DNA from: Symbiodinium microadriaticum | Taxonomy: Eukaryota; Sar; Dinophyceae; Suessiales; Symbiodiniaceae | Length of the DNA stretch: 64,000 nt | Assembly (NCBI GenBank): GCA_001939145.1 | Contig: LSRX01000842.1 | Span: forward strand, 128,512-192,511 | Direction: 5' to 3' | Shown: positions 46,301 through 57,999 of the stretch, piece by piece | Numbering within the stretch: the stretch's first letter is position 1 | Layout: each line of letters opens with the position of its first letter | Notes under the pieces: generated by a model | Database searches by the model: none | What the model was told of the DNA's origin: nothing | Seen by the model: the letters and a program-made list of their open reading frames with translations, nothing else | Program-made: the position numbers and the translations under genes

Positions 46301-49300
46301 TCCTTGGACCGCACTGAGGATGTCTCGACGCTGTGTCCTTACAAAGGAGTCACGCAAGTCTGGGCTTCGGGAAAACCCTGATGCCTTCTAGCCAACTGGC
46401 GATGAAGGAGACCAACTGTCTTACCGAGCATCGGGAAGTTTGCAGCAACATGAGGCTGGCTGCCTGTTCGCTCTCGCAGCTGTCGTCGCTGTCCAAGGCA
46501 TAGGCCAACCACTGGTCCTGACTCATGGTGGCTGAGTCTCATTGAACCATGTGCAATCTTCTCACCATGGACGTGAGCGAATATACGTATGGTCTAGAGT
46601 CTGCAAACGTGTGGCCGGCTGTGGGCAAGCTGTAGTCTAACAACAACTGAAACACTGGACATCTTCGTGTCTGACGGACTGCGTCTGATGACTCGGCTTA
46701 AGCACTGCTCCGGAGAACATGTCCTCACCAGATGACCATGAGCAGGAAAACAGGGAAATGCCTCATCTGCCATCTCTCTGGACAAACACGTATGATGCGT
46801 ATAAGATTACAAATATTACAAGATTACAAAGCAATGTCTCAAGAACCAAGACCAAGAGTTAGTCCATCTGCAGCCCGCCACGTCGCCACACGGCAGCACT
46901 CAAAGCTCATCTCGTTTTGAATTTCCCTCCCACCCACGCTTCGGCTGGCCTGACGAACCCTCAGAATACCGAAGGCTGGCCGAGGCCGACGTTGCCCCGG
47001 TCGAACATTTCAACCGGACCCTGCGATCAGACTTCCCACAACCAGCTGGAATCTGTGGAACCCGAGCAACTTGCACTTCGTGCATAAAGGGCCACCCAAA
47101 ATGCGGAAATAATCTGTTGATGCTGTTCGTCTTCTGAGCGCCGGCCGTTCCGAGAAATCGCATCTCGAGGCGAGGACTGTGCGGAGGGGGAAAGGGAACG
47201 TGCCGTCACATGCAAACAACCACGTGGAGAAGGGTTCATAGCCCGGGCACATCAGCACATCAGGCTGGGTGGCATGGTGTATTTGGGGCTTTTGGCGGGG
47301 TGCAGGTGAGAAGGCGGAGAAAGCTGCGACTCGCAACAAAATCATGCCGCTCCTTCGTAGCTTCCTACTCTTGTCGCCCTGGTGCTTTCAGGCTACGAAG
47401 TTGAAACCTGACACGTGGCAGCATTTCATTGCAGGCAGGCAGCAAAGTAAAGTCTGAGTCAGCCATGGAGCGCTGTTTCTTGAGAGCCTCAGCAAGTGGC
47501 CCGACAAGCAAAGCACGAGATGCGATCAACTCTAGATGGTGGTCGCCCGGCCCGCCATCAGTCATAGTACGACTCCTTTGAGATTGTAAGCTCCCGGCAA
47601 CATGAACAGAAGGAAGTGGAACGTAGCCGTACCATACCCTGGCTTCAGCCCTGAGCCAAACCGAAGCGACCCGGGCAGGTTCCTCGAGCATCTTCAGATG
47701 TCGTCAGAAGCTGTACAAGCGGGAGGGCGAGGTGTCGTCACTGCGGATGCTGCAGCGAAAGCCACATAGCAAAAGAACAGGGTTCCACAGTGGCTAAAGC
47801 TCGGATCACTTCATGCCTTGTCAACACCGCAGAAAGAAATAAAACACGCGTGGGTTATCGTGGATTGTTGGCAAGCCATCGAGAAAACCCAAAATCGCGC
47901 ACAATACGTTCGCTCGTCTCGTGCACTTTTTTGCTCAACGGTTGCTGGCCTTCAGAATGAGAAGTCCTTTCCTGCACAAGCAAGCATGCAAGTCCATCTC
48001 ACGGCCCCCCCCCTGTATGAAGCAAAGACATTCTTTCTGTGTCTCTCTTCTCGTTCCTCCGCACAACATGTATGTTCCCCCTCGCGGATTCAGCCGCTCA
48101 TTGCATCCCAGGACCCAGGAGCAGGTTGTGGGTTGCCGTCCTCTTCTTCTCCAGGGCATGCGGGGTGGTTCAACCCCTGGGACCACAAAAGGGCGTGATG
48201 GGGCTTCCAGGGAGTGTGAAAGACCTGTTCGAAGACGGGACAACGCATAGGTGTTTGCTCTCTCCCTCTCTCCTGTGAGTCTGCCTCGTCTCCAGCTCAG
48301 ATGGGGTCGCTAGTCGTGTGTCAGCCGTGTCGCAGAACACAGCGGTTGAAAGTTGCCCACGCAAATGGCGTGCGAAACTGAGCACAAACGCCACAAGTGC
48401 CGGGATGATCGATGCGACACCAAACTGCGAGAACTTTCGATCACAACATGTTGGGCCGGGAGGCTGTGACCTCAGCAGTGGGCGCGCAAGGCGTGCGCTT
48501 TTGTTTCGAGCCTTTCTGAATCACGCCCTCGAGGCGTCCGGATGACTTTCAATTCTCACGGGGCATCGCCCGTGCCGCTGCGACTTCTTGATTCACTGCA
48601 GAATGCACAAGTCCAGGCAACCCGGTTAAAAACACACGTGACCCGAACTGCCCCGATGCGGCTGAATTGCACCGGCTGCTCTGGATGCCGGATGAGACAT
48701 TTGCGGCAGGAGCTGAGGGGTTCCATCGGGGATGTCGGTGTGTCAACAAGCCCGCTCTGAGGCTCTACGGCTCTACGAAAGTCAGAACCGAGTATGAGCT
48801 GCAGTCTGGCAATATCGTCTTTATTCGACTTGCTGTTGGCTGACCGGTCAAGCAGACAGAAAAGGCGACACTGCCGTTCGGTTGCGTCGTGTGCCACACT
48901 TGCAGATCCTCGGGAGAGGAACCGGGTCTCAGTAAGGGCTTTCATAGGGTCATAGACGCATAGACGTCTGAAAAGATGTTACCCAATTCGAAATCCCGAA
49001 CAGAGGCTCACGATGGATTCATGAAGTAGCAGCAAGACTTTAAAAGGTTTTTCCTTGCACTGCCTCCAGGTGTCCAAAGGTTTCGCCGGGGGGAGCACAA
49101 CGGGGTGGGCGGTAAGCAGCAAGCCCTACGAATTCAGAGGGCAGTCAAGTTGGCTTCGGATGATGGGCACGGAAGGTTTTGCACGCATGTTGGTACCTGA
49201 TGACCATTCAACAACAACCATACCACCAGTAAGACAAGGTGGGCGCCTCGTTGAGACGGCGGCCGAAGCGCTTGAAGAATCCACGGGTTGAGGCCAAGCG

Positions 49301-50380
49301 AGGAGCAAGTGGCCTAGCATCAGCTCTGTGTCTGAAAGTCTCTGTCTCGCTCTCTCTTGGAGACTCGGGTTCTCATATCTTCTCCTGGACTGGAACCGAG
49401 GCCGCAAAAGAGAGTCGGCATTCGTCCAGCCTCCCGGCATCGTCAGCGAAACCTCTGTATCCGAGATCTGCAAATCCTCGGCGGCGCAGTCTCGCAAGCC
49501 ATGCCAGAGGAGACCGGAAGCGACTCAAAGTCCCAGCGGCGATGCTGGCCAGGTCGAGGCCTTCTGGCCAGGGGACCTTCGAAGCATCTTTTGCCCTCAG
49601 TTCCCTGCCGTCGCCTCTCTTGTCATCGCCAACATAATTAACAGGCCACAACCACATCAAGACGAACTCCTCGACTCCCCAGAGAGCTGATGCATGTAAT
49701 TTCCATTAGGACTGGGTGCTCATCCCAAGACTGGATACAAGCGAGCCCTGCTTGGTGTCTCTACGAACTTCTGACGACTTTCAACTGATGTACAAGCTCC
49801 TCATTCTTCTTTGGGATGTTGTCGCTCCACATACGGAAGGCTTGAGAATGTGTGAAGGACGATGTGACTCAAGAGACGTGGAAACACAACTAAGGTCGAT
49901 GCCTCCAGCCGCCAGCCGCCTTCCGTAGCCTTCACCTCTGCCTTCGGCCCAGCTGCTTCCGACTGAATCGGCCTGGGAAGCACAAACACCGCAGAATGCA
50001 GTTGCATCGCAGAATCTTGCACGCTGTGACTTGCAATGGTGCGACGATGTGCGACGGCTCGGCCAGTTTAGTCTCGCCTCATTCTGCCTCCATTCCCGAG
50101 CCTCCATTTTGGAGGAGATTCCGGGAGATTGTGGAGTAAAAATTGTGCCCAATAAGGCACTGCTGTGGCCTCCTTGGGAGGTCTATTGACAAGAGATTAA
50201 GCTTGTAAATAATACTGCCGGTGTCTCAAGCTGTTGGTTTGTGCTTCGCCTTCATCTCTGTACGTCCTCAACTGCCGCTGCATGCATGAGTCTACACATG
50301 TCGAGAACGCGACGCGGTCATGCAGCATTACCCTCCTCCCCCTCCCTCAGCTGGCCTGCTTGGACGAGCGGCAGCCTCTG
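43400..50380. other. Mostly unexplained; weak minus-strand exon candidates
   Basis: No family is recognised. Stretches that look somewhat coding on the minus strand: 47365-47560 (HHLELIASRALLVGPLAEAL, then MADSDFTLLPACNEMLPRVR), 47020-47290 (PDVLMCPGYEPFSTWLFACD), 48700-48800 (GSDFRRAVEPQSGLVDTPTS) and 49126-49500 (AEDLQISDTEVSLTMPGGWT, then RARQRLSDTELMLGHLLLAW). The plus-strand 214-residue frame at 44004-44648 has no supporting motif. Two similar blocks of about 60 bases (CTTGCTTGCTTGC...CTGCGCTCA) start near 43806 and 44003. Confidence 0.3.
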
Positions 50381-50388
50381 CAGTCGAA

Positions 50389-51282
50389 TCAAGCATGAGT
50401 CTGGCGTGTCGCAGGGACTAGTGTCGGAGAGATGCCCGGCCTGTCTTCCAAGAACGTCATCAGGCTACTGGTCAAGTTGAGGCCCTCTTCGAACAAGTTG
50501 AGCTCCAGCAAGTTCTTTCGGGGGACCACACAGCGGACGAGGTCATGATAGGCTTCGAGCATGGAGGCCAAGTCCTCATCGGAATACTCTTTCAAGCCTT
50601 GGAGGCCACAAGGCCTCATGACCGGAGGTGGGCTGTTGCCATGTTTGCGCCGGCTCTTCGCCCACTCCAGCGAAGGCCTGGTGGTCAGGACAACTTTCGC
50701 TTCGGGGAACTGAAAGTACACGTCCAGGAAGGACTCCGTGAACGGTGTGTCGCTCACGTAGTCGACGTTCTTCGGCAACTGGCTAAAGTCAAAATTCTCG
50801 ATGGTCTCGAGGCATTGTGAGGTGTTGGCAAGCATGCCTTCGACAATTTCGGTCAAAAACTCCGGCAGCTTGTGCTCTCTGGCATGCTCATTTGCAGAAG
50901 CCCTTGCGTCCTTGTAGTGGTATCCATGCAAGCCCAGCTCTTCCAAGGCAACTACCAAACCATGCGTGCCGGTGGTCCCCATGCCAGCACCAATCACCAT
51001 GTTGCGAGAAGTCATGGGCAGCTTCCGTGGCTGCCATGAGGTGCGATATACTGAAGGCAAGTTCAGAAGCTCGAGCTGCTTGTAATACTTTTTTGCACAC
51101 TGGCTGGCCTTCTTCATCATCGTGCGGCGCACCTGAAGGATGTTGAAGCCTGGATGTTGCAGCACAGCGTCGCCCTCTCGCTGTAGAAGTGCTGTGACAT
51201 CGTCTGGACAACTCTCGGACGCGCTTTGTGGGATGGATGCTGCCAGACTGCAGATGCGAAGGAAAAGGATGGCGCGCAGCAT
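50389..51282 (-). CDS. Sulfotransferase-like protein with signal peptide, 297 residues
   Basis: Single-exon frame. The N-terminus MLRAILFLRICSLAAS is hydrophobic, like a signal peptide, and is followed by SESCPDDVTALLQ. Residues 98-108 (GAGMGTTGTHG) form a P-loop-like 5'-phosphosulfate-binding loop. Residues 197-215 contain VVLTTRPSLEWAKSRRKHG, the usual 3'-phosphate-binding R-x7-S region. SDTPFTESFLDVYFQFPEAK precedes it, as in Sulfotransfer_4-type enzymes. PAPS-dependent transfer to an unknown acceptor in the secretory pathway is inferred. The frame ends at 50389 after LVPATRQTHA. The length suits the family. A Tyr/His pair after the P-loop (GLHGYHYKD) is also typical. The substrate cannot be told from sequence. 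Confidence 0.7.
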   Translation of the reverse strand: MLRAILFLRICSLAASIPQSASESCPDDVTALLQREGDAVLQHPGFNILQVRRTMMKKASQCAKKYYKQLELLNLPSVYRTSWQPRKLPMTSRNMVIGAGMGTTGTHGLVVALEELGLHGYHYKDARASANEHAREHKLPEFLTEIVEGMLANTSQCLETIENFDFSQLPKNVDYVSDTPFTESFLDVYFQFPEAKVVLTTRPSLEWAKSRRKHGNSPPPVMRPCGLQGLKEYSDEDLASMLEAYHDLVRCVVPRKNLLELNLFEEGLNLTSSLMTFLEDRPGISPTLVPATRQTHA

Positions 51283-51714
51283 CGGTCGTCACGAAGCGGG
51301 GTTCAGTTGCGAATGGGCTTCAAACCAGGCGGGCAGTTCAAATGGCAACCATTACAACATGACAAAGTCTCGCCTCACAAGCGTACTGCAACGGTTTTCA
51401 TGAACCCGTTCCGTTCGGCTCCTGGCTTTGACGACACCGAACTCGTCCTTCCTGTCGAGGAAACACGTGCGACATACTCACGAAGACGGCTTGATGGCGT
51501 GTGGTGAGATCTTTGAGCAAGCACTCACTTTGACTGCATGTAGACACTGCCAAACATCGGGCGCTCGAAGCCTTTTTCCGGTTGAAAGTGCCCCGGTTAA
51601 GTTCTCAACTGTGTCAATTGGTGAGATTGCATCATTCATGTAACAGCTGCTCAGTGAGCTGCCTCTGCAGCCCCAAGGAGCGCACTCGAGGGCCCTGGAA
51701 CGCAGACCCGTGGC

Positions 51715-53461
51715 CTATGTTGAGACCAACATAAGGTCCTTGAAGTCCCAACGCCCGCTCATCATGTCTCTACGTCGCTCAGCTTCACGGACCAACTCGA
51801 CAACCCCATTCTTCGACCGCCTCTCCTTGCGTTTCTCGTTTCTGACAAACCTTTCAGCCCGCTCCTCCTCCAATGCCGACTTCAGCTTGTCCACACTAAA
51901 CTCAACCCGCAAGCCTTGTCCACGTCGGCAGATGCCGGGGTCATCCAAGCGAATCTTGAGCTGAGGCCATGCACGCGTTGCTTCCAGCCACACATCCCAG
52001 GGGCAATCGCCATTTGGCGCCTGGCGAAGGAGCTGCAACATTGTGCGGATGCGAACATCCTGGTCTTCCTCGTAGTCCGCATCCTCACTTGCATTCGATT
52101 CAGTCTCTGCTGCATCGGTCTCTGCCTCGCTGTCGTTGGGGTCAACCAGCTGCAAGGCCCTCGCTGTTCCGGAGATTTGCGATGCACTGACTGATTTCAC
52201 CTCACACCTGGGTTCCGGTGGTGAGCGCATTTGTCTTTTCTGATCTTGTTCAGCTCCGAAGCTGTTTCTAACCAAGCGTTTGCTGGAGTCCTTGAGGGCT
52301 CGGCGTCTTGCCTGATACGCCTGCTCGGACTCTCCATCGGACGGCACAGTGTCATGAGCCCGAGTGACGGGCTTTTTTACTGGAGTGAGCGCCTCCTCTG
52401 CAATCTGAAGGGCATCAACTTCCGGCCGCGAGAGATTCGCGAGAATCTCGTTGAGGTCTGCTGTGCCGAAAAGAGACACGGCCGTGTCCTCCATGCTGTC
52501 AGATAGCTCTGAATCGCTGTCAGACACGTCCCCGTCATCGGTGCCAGCATCCTGATCGTCAGCGTCAGCTACGCCCTCGCCGTCGACAGCTCCACTCCCA
52601 CTCTTTCCGCTGACAGACATTTCTGGTGCGATCGAATCTGAATTTTCGCAAAGCACATCTTCGTCATCTTCAGCTTGTTCTAGGTATGAAGAAGGCAATT
52701 TCGCCTGCACATCGTCATAGATTGCCTTGATCTGGTCTCTCACGTCTTCAGAAAAGAACGACAAATGTGGCATTTCCATGGGATCTGTCTGGTTCCTCAC
52801 ATCGCCCGGTCTTGGCCCAGGCATGTCTGCACTGGATGCACTAGATGAAGCACTGGCACCTCTGACCGGCTCACTTTCTAGCGCGGTCAGGAAGCGCCAG
52901 CGCCTGCGTAAGGCCTCTGGCGAGTAGAACTCGTAGGCACGCTCTACAAGCTCCTCATCCAGGCCCTGGGCAATCTCCAGAAAGTCTTCAGAGATCGCCT
53001 CCGGGCCCAGCAATCTTTCGTTCTCTTCATCGCTTCTGACACTGGTTGGTCTTTGCTTCATGGGGAGGGGGGGGTGGTGCGACAGTACCCTTGGCGGCTC
53101 CAGCTTATCTCAAGCCTTACTTGTGGCTTTTGTCCCTGCTTGCGTCTAGCTGGCTATCTGCAGCCGAGACCGAAGTCTCCTGCGGTGTGTACGGTCGGAC
53201 CGGTGCTGGGTACATGTCGCGCAAGCGAGCAGAGTTAACCAGAACAACACGATCTGCGTTGAGGGTCTGGATTGGAGGGTCCGATGTTTCCTCAAGGGGT
53301 TTTGGTTGCGAGTGCGAGCCGGCTGTTTGTGGGAGGCGATGACCGAATCACAAGACCAAGTAAGGCGAGCACTTCTTTCCTTTCTTCATTTCAAGTTGGA
53401 CAGACAAGTAAAAGTTTGCGGACAAAATCACCACCAGCAACAGCAACGGCATGAACAAACC

Positions 53462-53529
<68 letters not shown>

Positions 53530-53853
53530 AGAACCGAGGACGACGACGACGACGACGACCAGATGCGGCCGGGACCACGTGCCCACCAATCAAAGAACAA
53601 ACCGGCAATGAATCAGCAATGCAAGCGTCATGGCCCCTTTAGACCATCGTTAACAGCCCACCGCCGCTTGCACCACCACCACGGCCACTGCAAAGTAAGC
53701 AGCTCCCGAAGCTACCTTTCACAGGCATCCTGCCTCAAAGTCACCGTCATGCTCCCTCACGCCGTAGGCGAGGAATTCGTCTAGTTCTTCGGGAAAGTCT
53801 GGTCCAGAGTACACCAAGTCGTCTGACTCTGAGCCTTCGGCTTCCATGGCCAT
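51715..53853 (-). CDS. Acidic two-exon protein of about 486 residues, function unknown
   Basis: The proposed first exon, 53853-53734, starts MAMEAEGSESDDLVYSGPDF and ends HDGDFE. A GC-AG intron (53056-53733) leads to the second exon, 53055-51715, starting QRPTSVRSDEENERLL. The phase is kept across the join. The long exon is strongly acidic in the middle (DADDQDAGTDDGDVSDSDSE; ETESNASEDADYEEDQD). It has a conserved-looking helical block near the start (EEFYSPE-like: VERAYEFYSPEALRRRWRFL). Near the C-terminus are a Trp-containing block (CPWDVWLEATRAWPQLKIRL) and a basic coiled tail (ERFVRNEKRKERRSKNG). Composition suggests a nuclear or nucleolar protein (inference). If the first exon is wrong, the second alone could start at ATG 53061 (448 residues). 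No family is recognised. Confidence 0.7.
53464..53562. repeat. CAG and GAC trinucleotide repeats in an intron
   Basis: About 21 CAG/AGC units (53465-53527) followed by GAC units (about 53536-53560), inside the proposed 678-base intron of the acidic-protein gene. The poly-Ala, poly-Ser and poly-Cys frames here are artefacts. Confidence 0.9.
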
Positions 53854-53962
53854 GCTCCTCCTAAGTGAACCTGCTGTCAGAAAATGACGGTGCTGGGACT
53901 GCTGGCAGGCATAGCATAGCCATGCACAGATTAGCAACGTCCTAGTGTCGATCTTGCTAGTA

Positions 53963-55060
53963 CTACACCTCTACTTCGAACTTCCGTGAGGTATTTCGGA
54001 ACTGGCATCGAAGAAGCTTGGGCCAAAGGTCGGCAGAAAAACGAGTTTGCAGCTGCCAATGTCGCCGCACCGCTCGATCTGAAGTCGCGACATGCAACAT
54101 GTCATTGACTTCGGATAGGTCGCGCTTTCGAATTGGCCTTCCGAGGTTGTTCCCAGTTGTACAGGAGGACACTTCCGCGAAGCCTATCGGATGAGATGTA
54201 TCGCTGAAGACAACATGGACGTAATACCAGAACTGCACCACCAGCCTCCACCGAAGGCAGTTTCTGCCCCTGGCAGGCCCGGGCATGCTTCAGAACCTCA
54301 AGCAACACGTAGAATGACATAAAGTCAAGCTCTTGAGGCTGCCGTGCATGGAGGATGCTTTGTGTCTCTCTGGGGCTGCGACGGCAGCTTCAAGCACCTT
54401 CCGGACGGAATCCGAAAGCCTCGACTCCTCAGTGTGACCGCAAGTATCATCGACCTCCACGAGATCACACACATCCGTGTCTACTCGGCATTACAGAAAG
54501 CGATGATTCAAGCCAGGGCACTGCAGCTGAGTGGCGGCATGCCTTCCTTGGCAGGTTGCAAAAACTATGCGATGCCACGGTCGTTGCATGAAGGCGACCC
54601 GTGATGTTGCGTCAAGTGTGCCACAAGGGCCCACGGCAAACTAGTTGAATAACACACAGGTGGTGGAGCTGTGTCGCTGTGCTGTCTGTCTGTGGCTCCC
54701 ATATAAGCTTTAAGCCACGTCTCTGGTAGCCACATGTGACAAAGGTGAAAGCATTTCCAGAAAACCACTCTCCAGAATCGTCCTCTTCTCCACGAATCAC
54801 AACGCAAGCTGCCCCGCTCGTCCTATTCCCATCAAACGAGGTGTTCGTTCGCGTCCTCTCCAGAATACACGGTGGCCATGGCGAAGGGATTCTCGCCTCA
54901 GGCCGCGCTCCCTCGTCGAACTTTGGCCGCTGGGGAAGCGATGCTCGGCCAGGAGGTGCCAGGGCTCTGAGACCAGAGCGAGGTGCGAGCGCGAAGCAGG
55001 ATCCAAGGATCGTCGTATGCACCGCCATCTGCAGCACGTCACGTGGAAGAGGAACTTGAG
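53963..55060 (-). CDS. Unrecognised multi-exon gene (3' exons)
   Basis: Minus-strand coding segments in order: 54740-54870 reads NTSFDGNRTSGAACVVIRGE, then DDSGEWFSGNAFTFVTCGYQ; 54350-54472 reads LVEVDDTCGHTEESRLSDSV, then RKVLEAAVAAPERHKASSMH; 54265-54330 reads QELDFMSFYVLLEVLKHARA; and 53963-54255 reads LVVQFWYYVHVVFSDTSHPI, then KRDLSEVNDMLHVATSDRAV and ends RNTSRKFEVEV-stop. The frame change between 54330 and 54255 implies a short intron. No domain is recognised. The gene may start further upstream, around 55.6 kb. Confidence 0.45.
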
Positions 55061-55248
55061 AAAAAAAAGCAACTTGCCCTCCCACCTCACCACGTAGATC
55101 TGCGTAGTCGTTGGCACAGAAGAAGGCACACAAGTACTGCCTAACCGAGAAGTTTCAAAGACGCCCCTGGGCGGACTTTCGTACATGCTGGGCTGCAGAC
55201 GATTCAGCCAAGAACAGCAAGTCCTTGCCGCTCACATTCCTAAAGTTC

Positions 55249-55602
55249 CTAAAGACTGTAGTCCAAGCGCGACAGGCCCTCAAAGGTTCTCAGGACGGGT
55301 CCGGCAGCCAGCTCCAAAACAGCTCGTCGCGCCCAGAGGCCACGAAATTTCCGTAGCCTCCATTGAAAACCTTTTGGACATCTCTGCCGCCGTTGGATGC
55401 GCGACAAACATTCCCCCAGTTTGAGACAAGAGACAGCACACACAGTGTTCCTTGGATCGGCAAAGAATCGAAACGCATCCAGCCCAGGCTCTCCAAAACC
55501 GTGCAATGGAAGCGGCTCCGGACGAAGATCAGGCCGTTGCTGAAAGAAGTGCTTTGCGCAGGGTGGCCTGGGCATCTCACAGCACGAGGCAGGCAACATC
55601 AA
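55249..55602 (-). CDS. Unrecognised possible exon
   Basis: The minus-strand frame reads RPEPLPLHGFGEPGLDAFRF, then FADPRNTVCAVSCLKLGECL and KGFQWRLRKFRGLWARRAVL. Composition is plausible for coding DNA. It could be a 5' exon of the gene ending at 53963. Another weak candidate lies at 56073-56258 (RCPGCLVELWSVLNLQGARL). Confidence 0.3.
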   Translation of the reverse strand: MMLPASCCEMPRPPCAKHFFQQRPDLRPEPLPLHGFGEPGLDAFRFFADPRNTVCAVSCLKLGECLSRIQRRQRCPKGFQWRLRKFRGLWARRAVLELAAGPVLRTFEGLSRLDYSL

Positions 55603-57721
55603 TCTGCACCACTCGGAACTAAGGGCCCTTGGCCCGTAGTCTAAGGCTATAAGGTCCCAGCTCTACCTGGTGCACTTCCTCGGCTGGGGCCAGAAGGATC
55701 ATCTACACCCCGCCAAGCACTCCCTTGCCGGCGAGGCCGCTGAGAGGTCACTGAATCCGGAACTGCGCGATATCTCCTCCGAACAGATCGGAGATGCTCT
55801 TCTGCCCCTCCTGGCCCTCCTGCCCTCGCGACTCCACAGCCCCGGTGGCCCCTGCTAAGCGGTGCTGCTAAGCCACCGGACCAACGAAGTGAAGCCGAAC
55901 CTTACATCGGTGCCTGAGAAGTTCTGCCAGTTCCTTGGGTTGGAGCAAACCGGCATCCAGCTTTAACTAGCCGAATTAGGAAAATGCTCTTGCATGCTGG
56001 GTCGCGTCCCAGTATTTGGAGTCCTGGGCAGTGGCACTTGAGAGATGTTGCAAATCTGGAGACTGCGGAAACTCATGCTTGGCAGCAGGTGGCCAACACC
56101 ACTGCACATGCAGCTGCCCTATGGCCTATAACTAAATCGGGCAGCAGACTCGCCAAACGCGCACCTTGCAGATTCAACACGCTCCACAGCTCCACAAGGC
56201 ACCCAGGGCATCTGCGAGAGAAGACCTCGGCTTTGGAGGTCGCACCCAGCACCACCACATGAAGCCTCAGAACTCAGAGCTATTCATTCATTCCTGGCCG
56301 ATGGCATCGAAATCAGTTAAGCAAACGCGAGTCGAGCAGCTCCCAATCCGCTGGCCGTGGCTCCTTTGGCCACTGGACCTATGTGCTGTGACTGCGGGAT
56401 ACTGCAGGCACAGATGAAGCAATGAAAGCAATGAACCGTGTCCTCACGCATGGGGCCCTGTGAAAGAGGCAATGTTGCACATCTGTCTCGCATTGTACAT
56501 GCTGACTGAGTCCACTGCAACGGACTCCTGGCTGAGTATCCATGCCTCGCTCGAAACATTTCAGACATCAATGCTCCACGTCTTACGTCTTAGGTGCCAC
56601 TGCTCATTGTTTCCACTCGGATCGCTCAGATGTTGGCCAGGGACAAGGGGAAAGAGAGGGCATCCAACATGATGGCCTCAGTCGTCGCTGACGTCCTCGT
56701 CCCAGACCTCTGCCTTGGCCACTGGCCTTTGCCCGTGCCGCTCGGACCATCTCTTCGCCCCCCCGGCTCCGCCTGGGCCGATGAGCTACGTGCTGCCCTG
56801 AACTGAGAAGTGGTCAAGTCGTTGAGACGCAGGTAGGCTACTTGATGCTACTTGTCTAGGATCGATTAAATTTACGGTGAACGGCTTGCACGGGGTCCCG
56901 GGTGAACAGAAATGAATGGATGTTGGGCAGTAGGACTGCGGGCTGCTAGCGGGCTTGGGTTCGGGCATGCGCGCCTAGCCACGCCGCACGGCAGACACAA
57001 CTCCACGCGGCAAGCACGGCCAGCCCGGACTGGCTCGACATCTCACGCACGGCACCGTCGCAAGCACGCAAACCAAGAATGCACATATGCACACACACGC
57101 ATGGACAAACCGAAGAACGGCTTGTGCAGAGGTACTCGTCCGATGACTTTTTCAGAACGCACAAGTACATACGAGAATTCTGGATCAGACACGTACTTAC
57201 TGGCTTCGCAGGCACTCCGACCTGCGCACACACACACACACACACACAGAGAACAGTACCCGCGAAGTCAAGCAGAGCAAAGCACCTGCTTGCTCGGACA
57301 CGCGGCTGGCGGAAGGAAGGCTAGTGGATGCATCCAAGAGCACTGACTTGCTGGACTCACACGCATTGAGAGCGCCACACAGTCGCACCAGAAGACACAT
57401 GCCAATGCACACTGCCGCACAGCACACATGACCCTGGACGTCGACACGATGGGCCATGGAGATTTTGTTCTCAGAACGAATAAATAGATCATGGACGTCA
57501 TCATGATGCTGCCATGGATGCTGTGCTCTCAGATCCCGACACAGTCAGCACAAATGCTCTAGCAGGAACGCACGGCAGGTCTGATTGTTTCTTTTGCAGG
57601 GGTCCATGGCAACTAGCAGAAAATTGGGTTGCACACCGGATCACAGAGGTGCAGACCAGAGGCCAATCAAAACAAGGCAACGAAGCCACTGCATGTTCGC
57701 ACACATGCACGGGCGAACATG

Positions 57722-57722
57722 C

Positions 57723-57764
<42 letters not shown>

Positions 57765-57776
57765 GAGAGAGGGAGG
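57722..57776. repeat. GA dinucleotide microsatellite
   Basis: An almost pure GA tract of about 50 bases. The flanking 56.3-57.9 kb shows CA runs and CACA-rich frames but no convincing exon. Confidence 0.95.
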
Positions 57777-57999
57777 GAGGCACACGAAAATCCACTCGCA
57801 CACGCACATGCAAATTCTCCCACCAGACAAGTCTAGTTCGACTCTCATCGTGCATACGCACATTAATTGGTGTATTGGAGCGAGCATCCTAGCCGCTTCG
57901 CGTAGCCCATTGCAGAAGCCCACTAGCCATGCGCCACAACGCAGGAACTGCAGTAACTACAGAACGCACATAAGTCACATTTCTTGTTGATTCTCTTTC

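Noticed and set aside
50098-50115. CCTCCATTTTGGAGG as a spliced-leader trace
   Set aside because: It is a short palindrome on the plus strand that shares only CCATTTTGG with the leader and does not sit in front of a gene of that orientation.
53306-53642. Poly-Ser, poly-Ala and poly-Cys open frames
   Set aside because: They are products of the CAG repeat in three frames of both strands, inside a proposed intron.
55670-55858. 62-residue plus-strand frame (LNPELRDISSEQIGDALLPL)
   Set aside because: Looks mildly coding, but is isolated, short, opposite to the array and without a motif.
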